Shown: positions 11,787-21,622, numbered from the stretch's first letter. The stretch: 34,177 nucleotides of DNA from Chondrus crispus (GCF_000350225.1 NW_005179371.1:21254-55430), one strand, 5' to 3'. The notes: generated by a model from the letters alone, not told the origin. Numbers and translations: made by a program.

Positions 11787-12594
11787 ACAATTTCCCCAGA
11801 TATCGTGTTACTGTACATAGTCTTGTTGAGAGGTGGGTCGCTACTGTCGTGAGCAGCTGGACGTGGCGACTGTCAGTAGCCCGGGCACAAGGAAGCGGTT
11901 TGCAGGCGTTCATGGTGATCAGGATGTGTGCACGCTGCCGCATGCAGCAGGGGGACCGACAGACCGACTTTGTGTCTGTAAGGAGACGCTGCTGCAAAGG
12001 AATTCCACAGAGTGGCTTCATAGATTGGAGCATCCTCGAAAAAAAAAATTGGTCATGCTATTGTCAAGCAGTTACTTACCGTGTTTATAATAGACGTTGC
12101 ACGCAATTGTCTCTCAACAGGGGAATATCGGAACCCGTACGGTACAGCTGTGTTGGTCTACGGTACTGTAATGACCAAATGAGTGCAGAAGTACTTTCAT
12201 TTCTCCGCAACACGACATATTAATGATGATGATGAAACACATGAATTGTAGAATGTAAAACAATATGATACTGCAACAATTTGAGATTTTGATATCTGAC
12301 GGAGCACATTAGATCCTGAAGTACATTCCGCACATGTCAATTTCTCAACATGGAGTGGCTATATTCAATAAACCTGAGTTGTTCTTAAACAACAGCTCCC
12401 GTCATCTGCGCCAGCAGCGGGTTCTCCCTGGTTGTAAATAAAGTTTTTTATCATACGCGATATGCACCGTGATTTTAATACAATTCTCAATAAACTCAAT
12501 TACAGTAGGGGCAAAAGAAGCCATTGAATTTCTTGAAAAACTCAAAGTATTGCAACCTATCACAGCACCCCGCCTGTCCAGTCCAAATATCCGT

Positions 12595-12720
12595 CAACAA
12601 GTAAACATTTACTTTCCACGGGGTAAACATTGACCCCCGATCAACAAGTAAACATTTACTTGCCACTGGGTAAACATTGACCACCCGTCTAATTTTCTAG
12701 TAAACATGTTCCCGCTACTG
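12595..12720. repeat. 47-bp tandem repeat (CAACAAGTAAACATTTACTT type)
   Basis: Units begin at 12595 and 12642 (period 47) and each contains two related parts, AGTAAACATTTACTT and GGGTAAACATTGACC. A third decayed copy begins near 12699. A further diverged copy is at about 13329-13375, on the other side of the palindrome cluster at 13.1-13.3 kb, so the sequence brackets that cluster. It may be subterminal sequence of the mobile element that starts here. Confidence 0.7.
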
Positions 12721-13104
12721 GGCAAATCAATATGAGAATACCATTTCCACTGCTGCATGCGCATGGGCACTCTATATTACCTATGTACCGCACTTGATCT
12801 TCTGGATGATATAAACTGGACTGTTTTCGGTAGTGAAAAATCGATACAATCTTGGTAAATCATACAAATAGATGTAGCTTTAACAATTCTCATGAGTTCG
12901 ATCTGTAAAGTCCAGTTCTCTACCATTGGTGAAGCTGTCACGGATTACGCTGCGCTAATGAGATTAAATTACTTAGTAATAAAGCGCAAATGAGAAGGCA
13001 ACATCCTGCAAACTTTAATATACTTAATGCGACTTCAAGAGAGTGAGTGTTTTTCTATGGCAAAGACGCTTGATCGTGGCGACATACATACTGTGCTCTC
13101 TTCA

Positions 13105-13316
13105 TGTGTATTAAAACTCCAAAAAAGGACCCAAAACTCATTATGAGATTTGGAAGGCCGAAAAGAGACCCAAAATCATTATGAGTTTCGAACCCCCACA
13201 AAAAGGTATTCGAAACTCATTATGAGTTTCGAATACCAAAAAAAAGGGGTTCGAAACTCATAATGAGTTTCGAACCCCCCAAAAAAGGTATTCGATATTC
13301 AAAATGAGGTTGACAC
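13105..13316. repeat. Palindrome cluster A (GAAACTCATTATGAGTTTC family)
   Basis: Several copies of the palindrome GAAACTCATTATGAGTTTC, some decayed, alternate with linkers containing runs of A or C such as CCCCCAAAAAAGGTATT. The same palindrome and linker recur at 17.0, 23.9, 29.3 and 33.7 kb, always between gene blocks. This is the first cluster from the left and marks the start of the mobile-element mosaic. It lies about 300 bp beyond the 3' end of the transposase unit. Confidence 0.85.
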
Positions 13317-13619
13317 TACATATTCCGTAAACAAGTTAACATTTGCCTGCTGCTCACTTAACATTAACCACCTCAGCAAAGGACAAATGCAAACATCGAC
13401 CCTGAAAACAGGTGGCTTACTCAATTCATGAGTATAGGACCCATGAAACAGGGCGTTCCATACTCGAAGTGGTAGTTTAGTCAGTCTTTTAACAGGACTA
13501 TACGCTTTTTCAAAGTCCGTAGGTCGCTGGGTGATCTTCAGAAGAAATTTGGGACTCAATAGGATGGCACAGATAGCTTCAACACATAAGTCTCGATACT
13601 ATTTTACTTTCGTGCCTAC

Positions 13620-14100
13620 TCAGAGATCTCTATCAGAAGCATCAACATCAATACAGTTTACGGCAGAATCATTCTTTTCCAAGCCTTGAGCATTCTTGAT
13701 ATCGTCGCCACTCGTTTTAATTTTCAAGAACACCGTCGAGATAACTTTGCGCAGGAGAAGATCCGGTGTTACTTCCTTCAGGCAACTCAGAATCTCAATT
13801 CGGGCATCAAATGTTGATAACGCATTTTCAACTTTCATTGTCAGATCGGTAAGCTTTTCCATCTGTAAAGCTGAAGCTTCTTCGACAATTTCGTTCGTTG
13901 CCTCAGCTACATTCTTCTGAATCATTTTCATTTCCAATAAGTCTCCCTTCATTGTGTTCCGACTTTTATGCTTCGTGTCTGAACGAGATACGGAGGCTTT
14001 AATTTTTCTTTCGGAACTGCCTGGGATATTACCGAGAAACTTGGATCTCTTCTGTTTTTCTGCGGATATTTCGATCCAGATGGGGCAACCAAAGAGTAAA
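13620..14100 (-). CDS. Coiled-coil C-terminal tail of the MULE transposase, in a shifted frame
   Basis: This frame is open upstream to 14261, but above about 14100 it only shadows the transposase frame. Below 14100 it encodes about 150 residues rich in Lys and Glu with helix-forming heptads (for example EIVEEASALQMEKLTDL), then an acidic end. It begins where the transposase frame stops (14029) and is reached by a +1 step, with an A5 run (CAGAAAAACAGAAG) nearby where an indel could have occurred. I infer that it was the C-terminal part of the same protein, perhaps for multimerisation. A separate small protein is possible, but no ATG lies at a suitable position before the coiled coil. Confidence 0.5.
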
Positions 14101-16104
14101 CCGCTGTCGCTTGCGAAGGATGTTGTACGCGCCAACCCCGCTATCCAATCCAAGCGATTCCTCGACTGAAATGTTTTCGAGATCTTCGAGTCGTTTGGCG
14201 GCAATGGCTGGATTAATCTGCACGCCACAGATGTGATGTCCTCTCGTATTTTGGCTCTCAACGATGTTTGTGTCCTGAAATCCAGTGCGGAAATTTTGAT
14301 CAGCCATATTTGGAAACGCTGTAATTGCCAACGTCTTGAAGGGGTATTTTAGTACCCAATCTGCCCAAGACCTGTCCAGCGATCTGACGTAGTCCAGAGC
14401 CTCGTTTGCCTCCATAACGCTTCTGCAGTTGCGCATTTTCATCATCGTTCTATAGAACACATCTCTGATATTCAGCGGTAGTCGGGCCGCTCGTCGCCTT
14501 GCATCCCTGTCAAAATGAACAGTACAACCAATCCTGATGTTCTCCACATGCATACGTGCTGAACCTCCGATTGTCGATTGAAGGGCCAGGGCAATTCCTT
14601 CTATTTCGGCGGCATCGAAGTCAGTAGTTATTGACCTGATTTCGATGCACCGGATCCCGCATTGGTCTACATTGAACACGTATGGTACGCGTATTAAGCA
14701 TAAACTTTGCGGCGCACTCACAGCTCTTCTCCAGTATGTCTGCATGTGATCCAGGAACAGTTTCCATCCCATACAGTACGAATCACGCGTAAGTCGGTTC
14801 ATCATGAATCTGGCGACGACAATTCCCTTCGTTCCTGATAGGCCGGGATGAGCTTGTGCTACAACATTGTATAAATACCACGAAACTTTAGCCGACAATC
14901 GAAATGGCTTGAAACTTTCTTTTGTCGACATGACAACCTTCACCATAGAAACGTCATTTTCCAATGTCTTGAAGGTCGCATCTCCGGCAAAGCAAGATGA
15001 CGTCGCTCCTTTTGCGATCATTGAATTAGTTGCTAAAAGAACCACCGCTCCTCCTTTTTCCACAGTTCTGGCTCCTCTCACATATTTGTTTCTCTCATCC
15101 GCTGCCATTTCAAACAAAGTTCCAATGCTTTCTCTTTTTTTTGCGCCAGATTGCATTGCCGTGCAGATATCGTAAATTCTGTGGTCACTTACAGAAACCC
15201 CGGAACCTCTAGCTCCAAAGCTATGCAATAGTTTCTTCTGAACCTCCAATTTGATGTGGGCTGCGGGGGCTCCTCTCAACTTGCGAGCTTCTTCAACAAT
15301 AAGAGTATCTTTCGCGAAAGAGGATACAGGCAGGGGTGGCGGGGGATGGTTGTGTATTCCTTGAAAGTAGGCAAAACAAATTGTGTTTTGTTCTCGAGGC
15401 AGTCCTCGAAATATATCACCTCTTTTGTAGACCGCGGTATCGCACGACACCTGACCGACCGGTTGCATGAGGATTAATTTTACAGGGCAAGCCCCAGTCT
15501 CGATAAGAGATGTTCTGTGATCCGGACATTGAGCAGTTCTCTTTCCCTTGCTGAGGAAGAACATACAGTCCTCTTTGCTGCAGTCTGCGACTCTCCCGCT
15601 ATGTAACATCTCTTGCAATTCAACCAGAGCCTCATCTGTCAACGCATGTAGAGAATGAGATGAGTGCTTCCGCGACGCCCAACCTTCGATGCTAGGCCGT
15701 TTATCCCCATCTCCCTTTCGAAAACCAGAACAACCAAGGAAATATTCTCCAGTGGATCTGTTTTTCCTTAATTTAGGGACTCCTCGACATTTTTGCACTA
15801 CCCCTGGAGCTCCTTGTGATGCAGTTGGAGTCCTGATGTATTGACAATACCCACCCGCACTGTTGACTTTTTTTGCACCGACAAAAAAAATCCTTGCCAA
15901 ACGCTTAGCGTTATGCTTCGCAGAAGCGCTACCATCCTTCCTCTCCCTCTGTTCGGAAAGAAGCTGCTCAAACGTTTCACTATTTCCATGGCTTCTCCCC
16001 CTAAATGAAGATGGTACCAGCGCACAATGCTTCACTTCGAGGCACTTGTATCTCCGCTTCTGCATGATTTCGCTGCTTCCAGAAATGAAACGCGCCCATC
16101 CCAA
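14029..16104 (-). CDS. MULE-type (Mutator-like) DDE transposase
   Basis: This protein would cut and insert DNA at the element ends. The catalytic triad is visible: D375 in GDATFKTL, D495 in ITTDFDAAE and E616 in DTNIVESQN, with a cysteine/histidine segment (GCTVHFDRDARRRA) between the second D and the E, as in MULE transposases. Near residues 103-130 a cysteine motif with RKNRSTGEYFLGCSGF resembles GRF/topoisomerase-type zinc ribbons. A further segment with CPDH, GACPVKL and GIHNHP (about 190-260) resembles the WRKY/GCM1-like DNA-binding zinc cluster of this superfamily. The frame opens just after a TAA near 16111; its first ATG is at 16065. It overlaps the upstream open frame by about 75 bases in a -1 register, so the true N-terminus may lie in that frame, and its tail at 13620-14100. 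Confidence 0.85.
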   Translation of the reverse strand: MGWARFISGSSEIMQKRRYKCLEVKHCALVPSSFRGRSHGNSETFEQLLSEQRERKDGSASAKHNAKRLARIFFVGAKKVNSAGGYCQYIRTPTASQGAPGVVQKCRGVPKLRKNRSTGEYFLGCSGFRKGDGDKRPSIEGWASRKHSSHSLHALTDEALVELQEMLHSGRVADCSKEDCMFFLSKGKRTAQCPDHRTSLIETGACPVKLILMQPVGQVSCDTAVYKRGDIFRGLPREQNTICFAYFQGIHNHPPPPLPVSSFAKDTLIVEEARKLRGAPAAHIKLEVQKKLLHSFGARGSGVSVSDHRIYDICTAMQSGAKKRESIGTLFEMAADERNKYVRGARTVEKGGAVVLLATNSMIAKGATSSCFAGDATFKTLENDVSMVKVVMSTKESFKPFRLSAKVSWYLYNVVAQAHPGLSGTKGIVVARFMMNRLTRDSYCMGWKLFLDHMQTYWRRAVSAPQSLCLIRVPYVFNVDQCGIRCIEIRSITTDFDAAEIEGIALALQSTIGGSARMHVENIRIGCTVHFDRDARRRAARLPLNIRDVFYRTMMKMRNCRSVMEANEALDYVRSLDRSWADWVLKYPFKTLAITAFPNMADQNFRTGFQDTNIVESQNTRGHHICGVQINPAIAAKRLEDLENISVEESLGLDSGVGAYNILRKRQRFTLWLPHLDRNIRRKTEEIQVSR

Positions 16105-16511
16105 TTTCCGTTAGCCTTGAAGCGATAAACCAATTGATTTAAAACCTGACTGCTTGTCTGACCGCGGATTACATGCAGAACGCCATCTTCACTTGTTTCA
16201 AGCATGGAAATAACGAGAGAATTATGAGATTGCAGGCTCTCTGCCATCATTCTTGAACAAACATGGTACATAACAGACGCGGACTCTCTCATAATCCTAA
16301 TAAAAGAAGTCTTTGGGAGCCACTTGGTCTCCTTCACGTCCATGACCGAAGTAGTTTGTGACTTATCCTGACATGACGATGTCAGTATAGGAGTTCCAAC
16401 ATCAGAAGGAAAAGAGGAGACTCTCTGGTCTTCACTTTGGGACGTCTGTGGATGAGTTAGATCAATGACTTCCTCTAGCTCATCCACTGTTGCGTAATTG
16501 GTACTGCTCAT
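16032..16511 (-). CDS. Probable N-terminal portion of the MULE transposase unit
   Basis: From the ATG at 16511 (MSSTNYATVDELEEVIDLT) the frame runs 159 codons and ends inside the start of the transposase frame. The protein is polar, with an acidic ELEEVIDLT motif that could act as a SUMO-interaction-like site (V-I-D-L), then a globular-looking region. Moving from this frame to the transposase requires a -1 step between about 16104 and 16032. No canonical slippery heptamer was seen there, and no intron of plausible length. Upstream, TTTTGCAG near 16522 could be the 3' splice site of a leader intron. It could instead be a separate small gene, but same strand and tight overlap favour one decayed or frameshifted gene. 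Confidence 0.5.
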   Translation of the reverse strand: MSSTNYATVDELEEVIDLTHPQTSQSEDQRVSSFPSDVGTPILTSSCQDKSQTTSVMDVKETKWLPKTSFIRIMRESASVMYHVCSRMMAESLQSHNSLVISMLETSEDGVLHVIRGQTSSQVLNQLVYRFKANGNWDGRVSFLEAAKSCRSGDTSASK

Positions 16512-16639
16512 CCTGTTCGATCTGCAAAATGCGACTTTACAAATCAGTGAGACTATACTTTTCTGAAGATTGGGATTCACGTACAAATCTTCTCTGACTC
16601 TACACAGTTTTGGTAAACAAACACCACACTAAAATGGTC

Positions 16640-16731
16640 TCAATGAAAAGGCTACACTCGACGAAGAACCACAAAAAAGTAATGTTACAAGCGAGTACAA
16701 GAATTGTATATTCTACAGTCAAGAGTTAAGA
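16640..16731 (+). repeat. Direct repeat, copy 1 (partner at 29208-29303)
   Basis: This stretch, containing GAAGAACCACAAAA and TATTCTACAGTCAAGAGTT, aligns along its length with 29208-29303 at roughly 80 percent by eye, and in both places leads rightward into a palindrome cluster of the same orientation (17.0 and 29.3 kb). It therefore belongs to the conserved end structure of the element family. A shorter degenerate copy of AAAATGGTCT...AAAGG occurs at about 16631-16662 and 16776-16809. Confidence 0.75.
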
Positions 16732-16739
16732 GTAAGCAA

Positions 16740-17039
16740 GAGTTATAGCTCGGGCTCGAAAAGGTTAACGGCTTCAAAATGGTCTAGATCAAAGAAAGGC
16801 CCACTCTACCCCTCTGCGTGGGTGCGGGGTGCGTGGGGGTATGGCATACCGTTCTCGTTGGGGCATTAAACCCAGCAACAACGGTTCATTAATGATCAAA
16901 GGTACAGGTATATATGTTACAAACCACATCACCCACGGAGGTCCCGACCCACGGCAGCTATCCTGGCTTATTTTTGGTCCAAAAGCAAACGCAAATAACA
17001 CTGTGCGTGGATTATACAAATGAAGGACAGATGATGTAC
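16740..17039. other. Spacer between transposase unit and palindrome cluster B
   Basis: No gene is seen. The 300 bp hold GC-rich sequence with short G runs (about 16800-16860) and no open frame with domain signal. Position suggests untranslated or subterminal element DNA. Confidence 0.5.
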
Positions 17040-17560
17040 TCTCATTATGAGTTTACCAAAAAAGCAAAGCAGGGGACTCGAAACTCAAAATGAGAATGGC
17101 CTCGAATCATGCCCCGGGCCCTTTCAGGGGCGGGGCAGGTACTGTACTGTGCACATGTACAGTATCGCCATTTTGAGTTTCGAGTACCAAAAAAAGGGGC
17201 TCGAAACTCATTTTGAGTTTCGAGTACCAAAAAAAGGGGTTTGAAACTCATAATGAGTTTCGAACCCCCGAAAAAAGGTACTCAAAATGAGAATTTTCTC
17301 GAAGTATGCACAGGGGGGGCAGGGGGCGCTTCAGGGACGGGCAGGTACTGTACTGTGCTCATGTACAGTATCGCCATTTTGAGTTTCGAGTACCAAAAAA
17401 AGGGGGCTCGAAACTCATTTTGAGTTTCGAGTACCAAAAAAAGGGACTCGAAACTCAAAATGAGCTTGAAACCCCTAAAGCAAGTGATTCGAAACTCAGA
17501 ATGAGTTTTGGAGTTTCGAACCCCACGAAGGGACGCGAAACTGAAAATGAGAATTGACCT
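17040..17560. repeat. Palindrome cluster B, with two higher-order units
   Basis: At least eight GAAACTCANNNTGAGTTTC palindromes and half-palindromes are separated by linkers of the type GTACCAAAAAAAGGGG. Twice (about 17100-17190 and 17310-17390) the array is interrupted by a block with GGCAGGTACTGTACTGTGC followed by TGTACAGTATCGCC, which is partly palindromic. The order of palindromes, linkers and this block matches the reverse complement of the cluster at 33.7-34.2 kb, so the two are inverted copies. They are probably terminal or subterminal sequences for transposase binding. Confidence 0.88.
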
Positions 17561-17932
17561 CGCAGCATGCGCAGGTGTGCTCCAAGTGCGCAGCAGGATT
17601 TGCAATTTTCGCGTGTGCTGTAGGTTAATATTGCGTTTCGCAGCCTCAAAATGGTGCGGGCGATTCTCATGTTGGGAATGCCCTTAGTGTGTGCTGGGAG
17701 TGTGCTGGGGGCCGTAGAACAGTACACTAAATATGCGTTGGGAACCCATGTTTTTTTGGTTTGAAACATACATCTGACTTATTGAAACATATCTTGCGTT
17801 TCAAAAAACGCAAGATATGTTTCAATAAGTCAGATGTATGTTTAGTTAGAAAGAAGGTTCGGTCTCTACAGCTAGCGTCAATACCTTTGCCCGTCTGCGA
17901 CTCTTCATTTGTGGTTCAAGGTACAAGAAATC
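17561..17932. repeat. Left arm of a long inverted repeat (partner 33406-33720)
   Basis: Reading rightward, this arm matches the reverse complement of 33406-33720, including the segments GTGTGCTGTAGGTT, GTACACTAA, GCGTTGGGAACC and GGTTCGGTCTCTACAGC. The match continues leftward through cluster B, giving arms of at least about 770 bp up to the window edge. The inner part overlaps the last codons of the helicase gene, so the partner arm carries a relic of that gene's 3' end. Confidence 0.85.
17764..17843. repeat. Perfect 38-bp hairpin next to the helicase stop codon
   Basis: The arms 17764-17801 and 17806-17843 are exact reverse complements around a CAAA loop and contain AACATATCTTGCGTTT. The hairpin ends two bases before the helicase stop codon (17846-17848 on the minus strand), so it would fold at the start of the 3' untranslated region. 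The partner repeat at about 33490-33530 has only one diverged arm, so the fold-back arose or survived only on this side. Confidence 0.9.
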
Positions 17933-20900
17933 TTTGACGTCAGAATCATCAGATTGAGGGAAATGCCGGTGACTTGTCAGGTACTTTTTCCAAAGGGGAC
18001 TCCCAACAGCAATTTTCTGAAGCTTTCCTGAAACAATTAATACTTCTCTTGCGCGTGAAATTGCCACACACGCGGAGTGCTTGTCGTTTAGAAAAGTCAA
18101 TTGTGTAGGCTTGTTTCCGGCACCACTGTGCTCAACGAATGTTCTCACTAATGAAAGGAAAACAGCATCAAACTCTTTTCCTTGGGTCGATGCGAATGTC
18201 AATACCGACGCATTGCGAAGGTTTGATTTTTCCAGAGCCTGTGTCAGAAAGTTTTTCTGAGAAATATACGGAGTGAGAATTCCAATCGACATCTTACTTG
18301 ATGGGGATGCCGACTGCCATTCTTTCAGCATTTCAATGATGACATGACACTCGTATTCATTCCTATAACCGCCTCTTGGATCATGTACCTCATTGTTTGT
18401 GGCATTCAAGGCATGGCATTGCTTCGTGTTCACGAAGTTCACTACCCGCAACGGAAAGCGGTCGGAAGAAATAGTCTCCATACAATTCTCAGTTTCCCAA
18501 TACCTTTGCGATAACCGTGGTCCATTCAATATTTTCCCAGCATAGAAGTTGTCGCTGACATACCGTCCGATAGATGGCGCACTTCTCATCTGCTTCTGAA
18601 ACTGGAACATGACACGTGGTGTCTGCTCCCACATAGCTACATGCTGTGCGCTCGTTTCCGGAGGAAACGAGGGTTTCATTGTCATCACAGACATCGCCTT
18701 GGAAAAGAAGTGAGGAGTACTAGCTCTGTGTCTCGTCCAAATATGAAACGTCTTATCGTCGTATGGCGGAAGCTGAGCTTGATCGCCAACCAAGACCACA
18801 GAGGTACCAAGCACCGGTTCGCCAACGTTTTCGAGAACCCGGCAGAGTACCGCAGTTGTTTCCATTTCACACGCGTAAGCAGCCTCATCAATAACAATGA
18901 GATCAAAACCATGAATGTTTTGATTCCAGTCAAACGACGTTGCTGACCCAAGAGTGCTAAAGGTTGCTTTTCTCTCGTTGATGATAGCGTCCGGTCCCAA
19001 TTTTTCGGATTGAGATAGTTTGTGTATCTGGAACAGCTGAGCTGCCTCTTCTGTACTCATGGAACCCAGAGGCAAGGGCGAGTGCTCAGAATCAATGTCA
19101 TTGCCGCCTGCCGTGAAGTACTTCATCAGAAGATCATCGATCGCGGCGTTTGTAACTGTCAAAACCAAGGCCCTTCCAGTTAGGAGATCAGAAACACTAG
19201 AATGCCGATTCCTCTCATCTCCAGAACCAGGAATTAACAAAGAACCGAGAGATTTTCGAGTTGTGGCCCACACAAGAATCGTGACGACGTGAGACTTGCC
19301 AGTACCGAGCGGGCCTTGGCAGAAAAACATCGATGATGAAAAGTTCACGTCTCCCTTTCTCCCTGGACCAGTCGAGTTGCCAATATCGCACCACCACCTT
19401 TGTGCGCTCTGGGAAAGAAGATGGTATGCTGTGACATGAGAACACCACGACACAAGAAACTGGAGCTGACTGTCGTTGACTGTGGTTTTCATAGCCCGGA
19501 GGACTTTAAAAATCGACTCACGGGCAAGCCGGAGAACTGTTTTGGCAACAGCACAACGGTCGACTGACAAAACGGGTCGATGTTGAACGCTGGTTTGATG
19601 TAATGCTTTCCGTATGGTTAAGCAATGCTTATTTGCATTTTCCTGCACCAAGCGCCATTGAACAATCGAAACCATGTCCCAGAATCTCTGCGTATACGAG
19701 CAAACGAGAGAAGACGGGTCCCACAATGCAAGAATCTTGAAGCGATCCGATTTGAAAAAACCCTTCCATATTGCAATGAACGATTTCGAGTATTGACGGA
19801 TGCTTTCGGTTCCAAGTTTTTGGATGAAAAGCCTGTTTTCCATGTCCCTATTCTTCGAGAAAGAGAGTGAATTATGGAAAACCCCGAATTGCAAACCACC
19901 TTCTTCGTTGTTTAGGATGGCAACTCGAACCATTCGAGTTTCTGCGTTTTGCTGAACATGCGTGGGGTTTTCCAACAGTATCCCGAAACGCGTTTCGGTT
20001 GCACCCTTGTCAAGATGCGAAAGAGCCACGAAGTCTAGTTCCATGAAGTCAAAAGTACGTCCTCTGGAATCTTTAGGGACTCGCTTTCCACTAGGGCTCC
20101 ATACCAATTTGTACGACACTTCCACTTCTATCAGGTTCGAAGTTGAAAGCTTGCCATCCCTTCCGTCAGTTGGAAAGCATATCTCCCCGATTGCAAGTGA
20201 AGAAGAAGTTTTCCAGGTTGGGTACGAGTACGATTGTGGGCTTTTACGGATGTCCAGCACGTTCCCAGCCCAGCGGACTGCTCTCCCCGAATTGTCCGTA
20301 ACTGTCTGGCCGATGGAACTGTACTGAAACGGAAACGTTGCATCCTTTCTTCTTTTCGGAATATTCACCACCTCAATACACGTGACATTAGGAATAGACA
20401 CAATTCTCATACTTCCAAGAACAATTGCATCTCGCAAACGTTCGAGTCTGAAAACGTCTGATTTCGACATGTTTGAGGTCATCCAACCGTGCTGTTTCCA
20501 CTGCAAGAAGGAATTAAAGGCTCCCGAGAAAACTAGGTGGTTCCTTCTTGAACACACCGTTTTGCACCTTCTTGCTTCTGGGTGGCGGAAATGCAGCACA
20601 CTGAACAGGCGTTCAAAGACGCATGGTACATATATCACATCATTTGGTGAAAACGTTTCATGGTGCCCCACCATAGTGTGAGCAGAGTCACTAATCCTCA
20701 CCGACAGTTCCGGACTGAACGATTTCGATGATGCCAGGCCTTCATTCGATTTCTCCGGAACTTGAGTTCTTCTGTCTTCATTCGTCTTCTGCCGAACTTG
20801 AGTTCGGAAGTCTTCTTTAAGATCAATTTCGATTCTCTTCAATGCTTCATCTTTGTTTGGCGTTTCCAGAACAATGGCCTCTTCCTGTTCGGGCTCATGA

Positions 20901-21622
20901 TCAAGATCCTTTAAAGAGGCCAATTTAATCTCCTCAGGGGGCGCTAATCCGTGAGATGCAGCAAAGCATTGATTGGAGAAAGAAAAAAGCTTCTGTACGC
21001 CTTTCAGAGTGGCACTACCAACTGCACAACCAAGAACAGACTGCATTCCGTCTTCGATAGCAGAAAGCGTTTCGGCAAATACGGCATGCCGTATTTCTCG
21101 AAGAAGGAAGGGTGAGGGCACGACGGTGCTTTTTGACGTTTGCACAGCCCTTGCGGTATCTTTCTTGTATTCTTGAGCCACACGCGAGGCCGAAGCGTTC
21201 ATGATTCTCACGCGGAGTTCCAATGAAGATCTCATTCGCATGAATGTGGCCTTCCCGAATGTTTCTTCTGATACAAATTCGGAGTTTTGAACAAAACGGC
21301 CTGAATTACGATGCGGCCCATGCTCTAATTCGACGAAGCCGATGTTTTCGAACTGGATGGCCAGTGCTTTGTCTTTTTCGGAAGCAGACATAGACGAATC
21401 GGAGAAGACAAGGTCCACGCATTGCAAAGTGTATTCCACAATGGCGACGACGTGGACGCTTATCTCTTGCATGATGACTCGACTTCGTGAGCTGAACTTC
21501 TTCGAAATATGCTTGGAAGACTTCCTACTTCCTTGAAAAATGTAGAAGAGCTGACGAACATATTTTGAAGCGGCGTTGCTTTCGAAGAATCTCCCTCCTC
21601 GCCGATAGTGATCTTCGAACAA
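17846..21622 (-). CDS. UPF1/SEN1-like superfamily 1 helicase
   Basis: This is an ATP-driven nucleic-acid helicase. The SF1B motif series is complete: Walker A GPLGTGKSH (about 769-777), a Q-rich approach before it, Walker B LIVIDEAAYA (about 905), motif III VLVGDQAQLPP, motif IV QKQMRSAP with NFYAGKILNGP as in UPF1, motif V STQGKEFDAVFLSLVRT and motif VI VAISRARE. The first 560 or so residues are unassigned and may hold a dedicated accessory domain. The frame opens after a TGA near 21652; there is no ATG until residue 51, and it overlaps the protease frame by about 160-190 bases in a -1 register, so it may be the downstream part of one long polypeptide. The last codons lie inside the long inverted repeat. 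SF1 helicases are not usual MULE cargo. Confidence 0.88.
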   Translation of the reverse strand: MFEDHYRRGGRFFESNAASKYVRQLFYIFQGSRKSSKHISKKFSSRSRVIMQEISVHVVAIVEYTLQCVDLVFSDSSMSASEKDKALAIQFENIGFVELEHGPHRNSGRFVQNSEFVSEETFGKATFMRMRSSLELRVRIMNASASRVAQEYKKDTARAVQTSKSTVVPSPFLLREIRHAVFAETLSAIEDGMQSVLGCAVGSATLKGVQKLFSFSNQCFAASHGLAPPEEIKLASLKDLDHEPEQEEAIVLETPNKDEALKRIEIDLKEDFRTQVRQKTNEDRRTQVPEKSNEGLASSKSFSPELSVRISDSAHTMVGHHETFSPNDVIYVPCVFERLFSVLHFRHPEARRCKTVCSRRNHLVFSGAFNSFLQWKQHGWMTSNMSKSDVFRLERLRDAIVLGSMRIVSIPNVTCIEVVNIPKRRKDATFPFQYSSIGQTVTDNSGRAVRWAGNVLDIRKSPQSYSYPTWKTSSSLAIGEICFPTDGRDGKLSTSNLIEVEVSYKLVWSPSGKRVPKDSRGRTFDFMELDFVALSHLDKGATETRFGILLENPTHVQQNAETRMVRVAILNNEEGGLQFGVFHNSLSFSKNRDMENRLFIQKLGTESIRQYSKSFIAIWKGFFKSDRFKILALWDPSSLVCSYTQRFWDMVSIVQWRLVQENANKHCLTIRKALHQTSVQHRPVLSVDRCAVAKTVLRLARESIFKVLRAMKTTVNDSQLQFLVSWCSHVTAYHLLSQSAQRWWCDIGNSTGPGRKGDVNFSSSMFFCQGPLGTGKSHVVTILVWATTRKSLGSLLIPGSGDERNRHSSVSDLLTGRALVLTVTNAAIDDLLMKYFTAGGNDIDSEHSPLPLGSMSTEEAAQLFQIHKLSQSEKLGPDAIINERKATFSTLGSATSFDWNQNIHGFDLIVIDEAAYACEMETTAVLCRVLENVGEPVLGTSVVLVGDQAQLPPYDDKTFHIWTRHRASTPHFFSKAMSVMTMKPSFPPETSAQHVAMWEQTPRVMFQFQKQMRSAPSIGRYVSDNFYAGKILNGPRLSQRYWETENCMETISSDRFPLRVVNFVNTKQCHALNATNNEVHDPRGGYRNEYECHVIIEMLKEWQSASPSSKMSIGILTPYISQKNFLTQALEKSNLRNASVLTFASTQGKEFDAVFLSLVRTFVEHSGAGNKPTQLTFLNDKHSACVAISRAREVLIVSGKLQKIAVGSPLWKKYLTSHRHFPQSDDSDVKDFLYLEPQMKSRRRAKVLTLAVETEPSF

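Larger units (their letters stand above)
10019..12590. other. Gene-poor spacer downstream of the C2H2 gene
   Basis: No convincing gene is seen. AT-rich sequence with ATTAAAATAG near 10072 just after the zinc-finger stop may contain its polyadenylation signal. Minus-strand open frames of nearly 190-200 codons at 10378-10941 and 11443-12033 have no recognisable domain, and the second runs straight through a perfect hairpin, so I do not call them genes. A partial direct duplication containing GAAGACAGACCACAATAG lies at about 10675-10715. Confidence 0.5.

Noticed and set aside
11443..12033. 196-codon minus-strand frame
   Set aside because: It runs through the exact 21-bp hairpin at 11741-11786 and has Cys/Arg-rich, domain-free composition.
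21520..21545. Programmed -1 frameshift site at the T5 run between protease and helicase frames
   Set aside because: The heptamer is A-TTT-TTC and not a canonical X-XXY-YYZ site, and no downstream pseudoknot could be judged by eye; kept only as a hypothesis in the findings.
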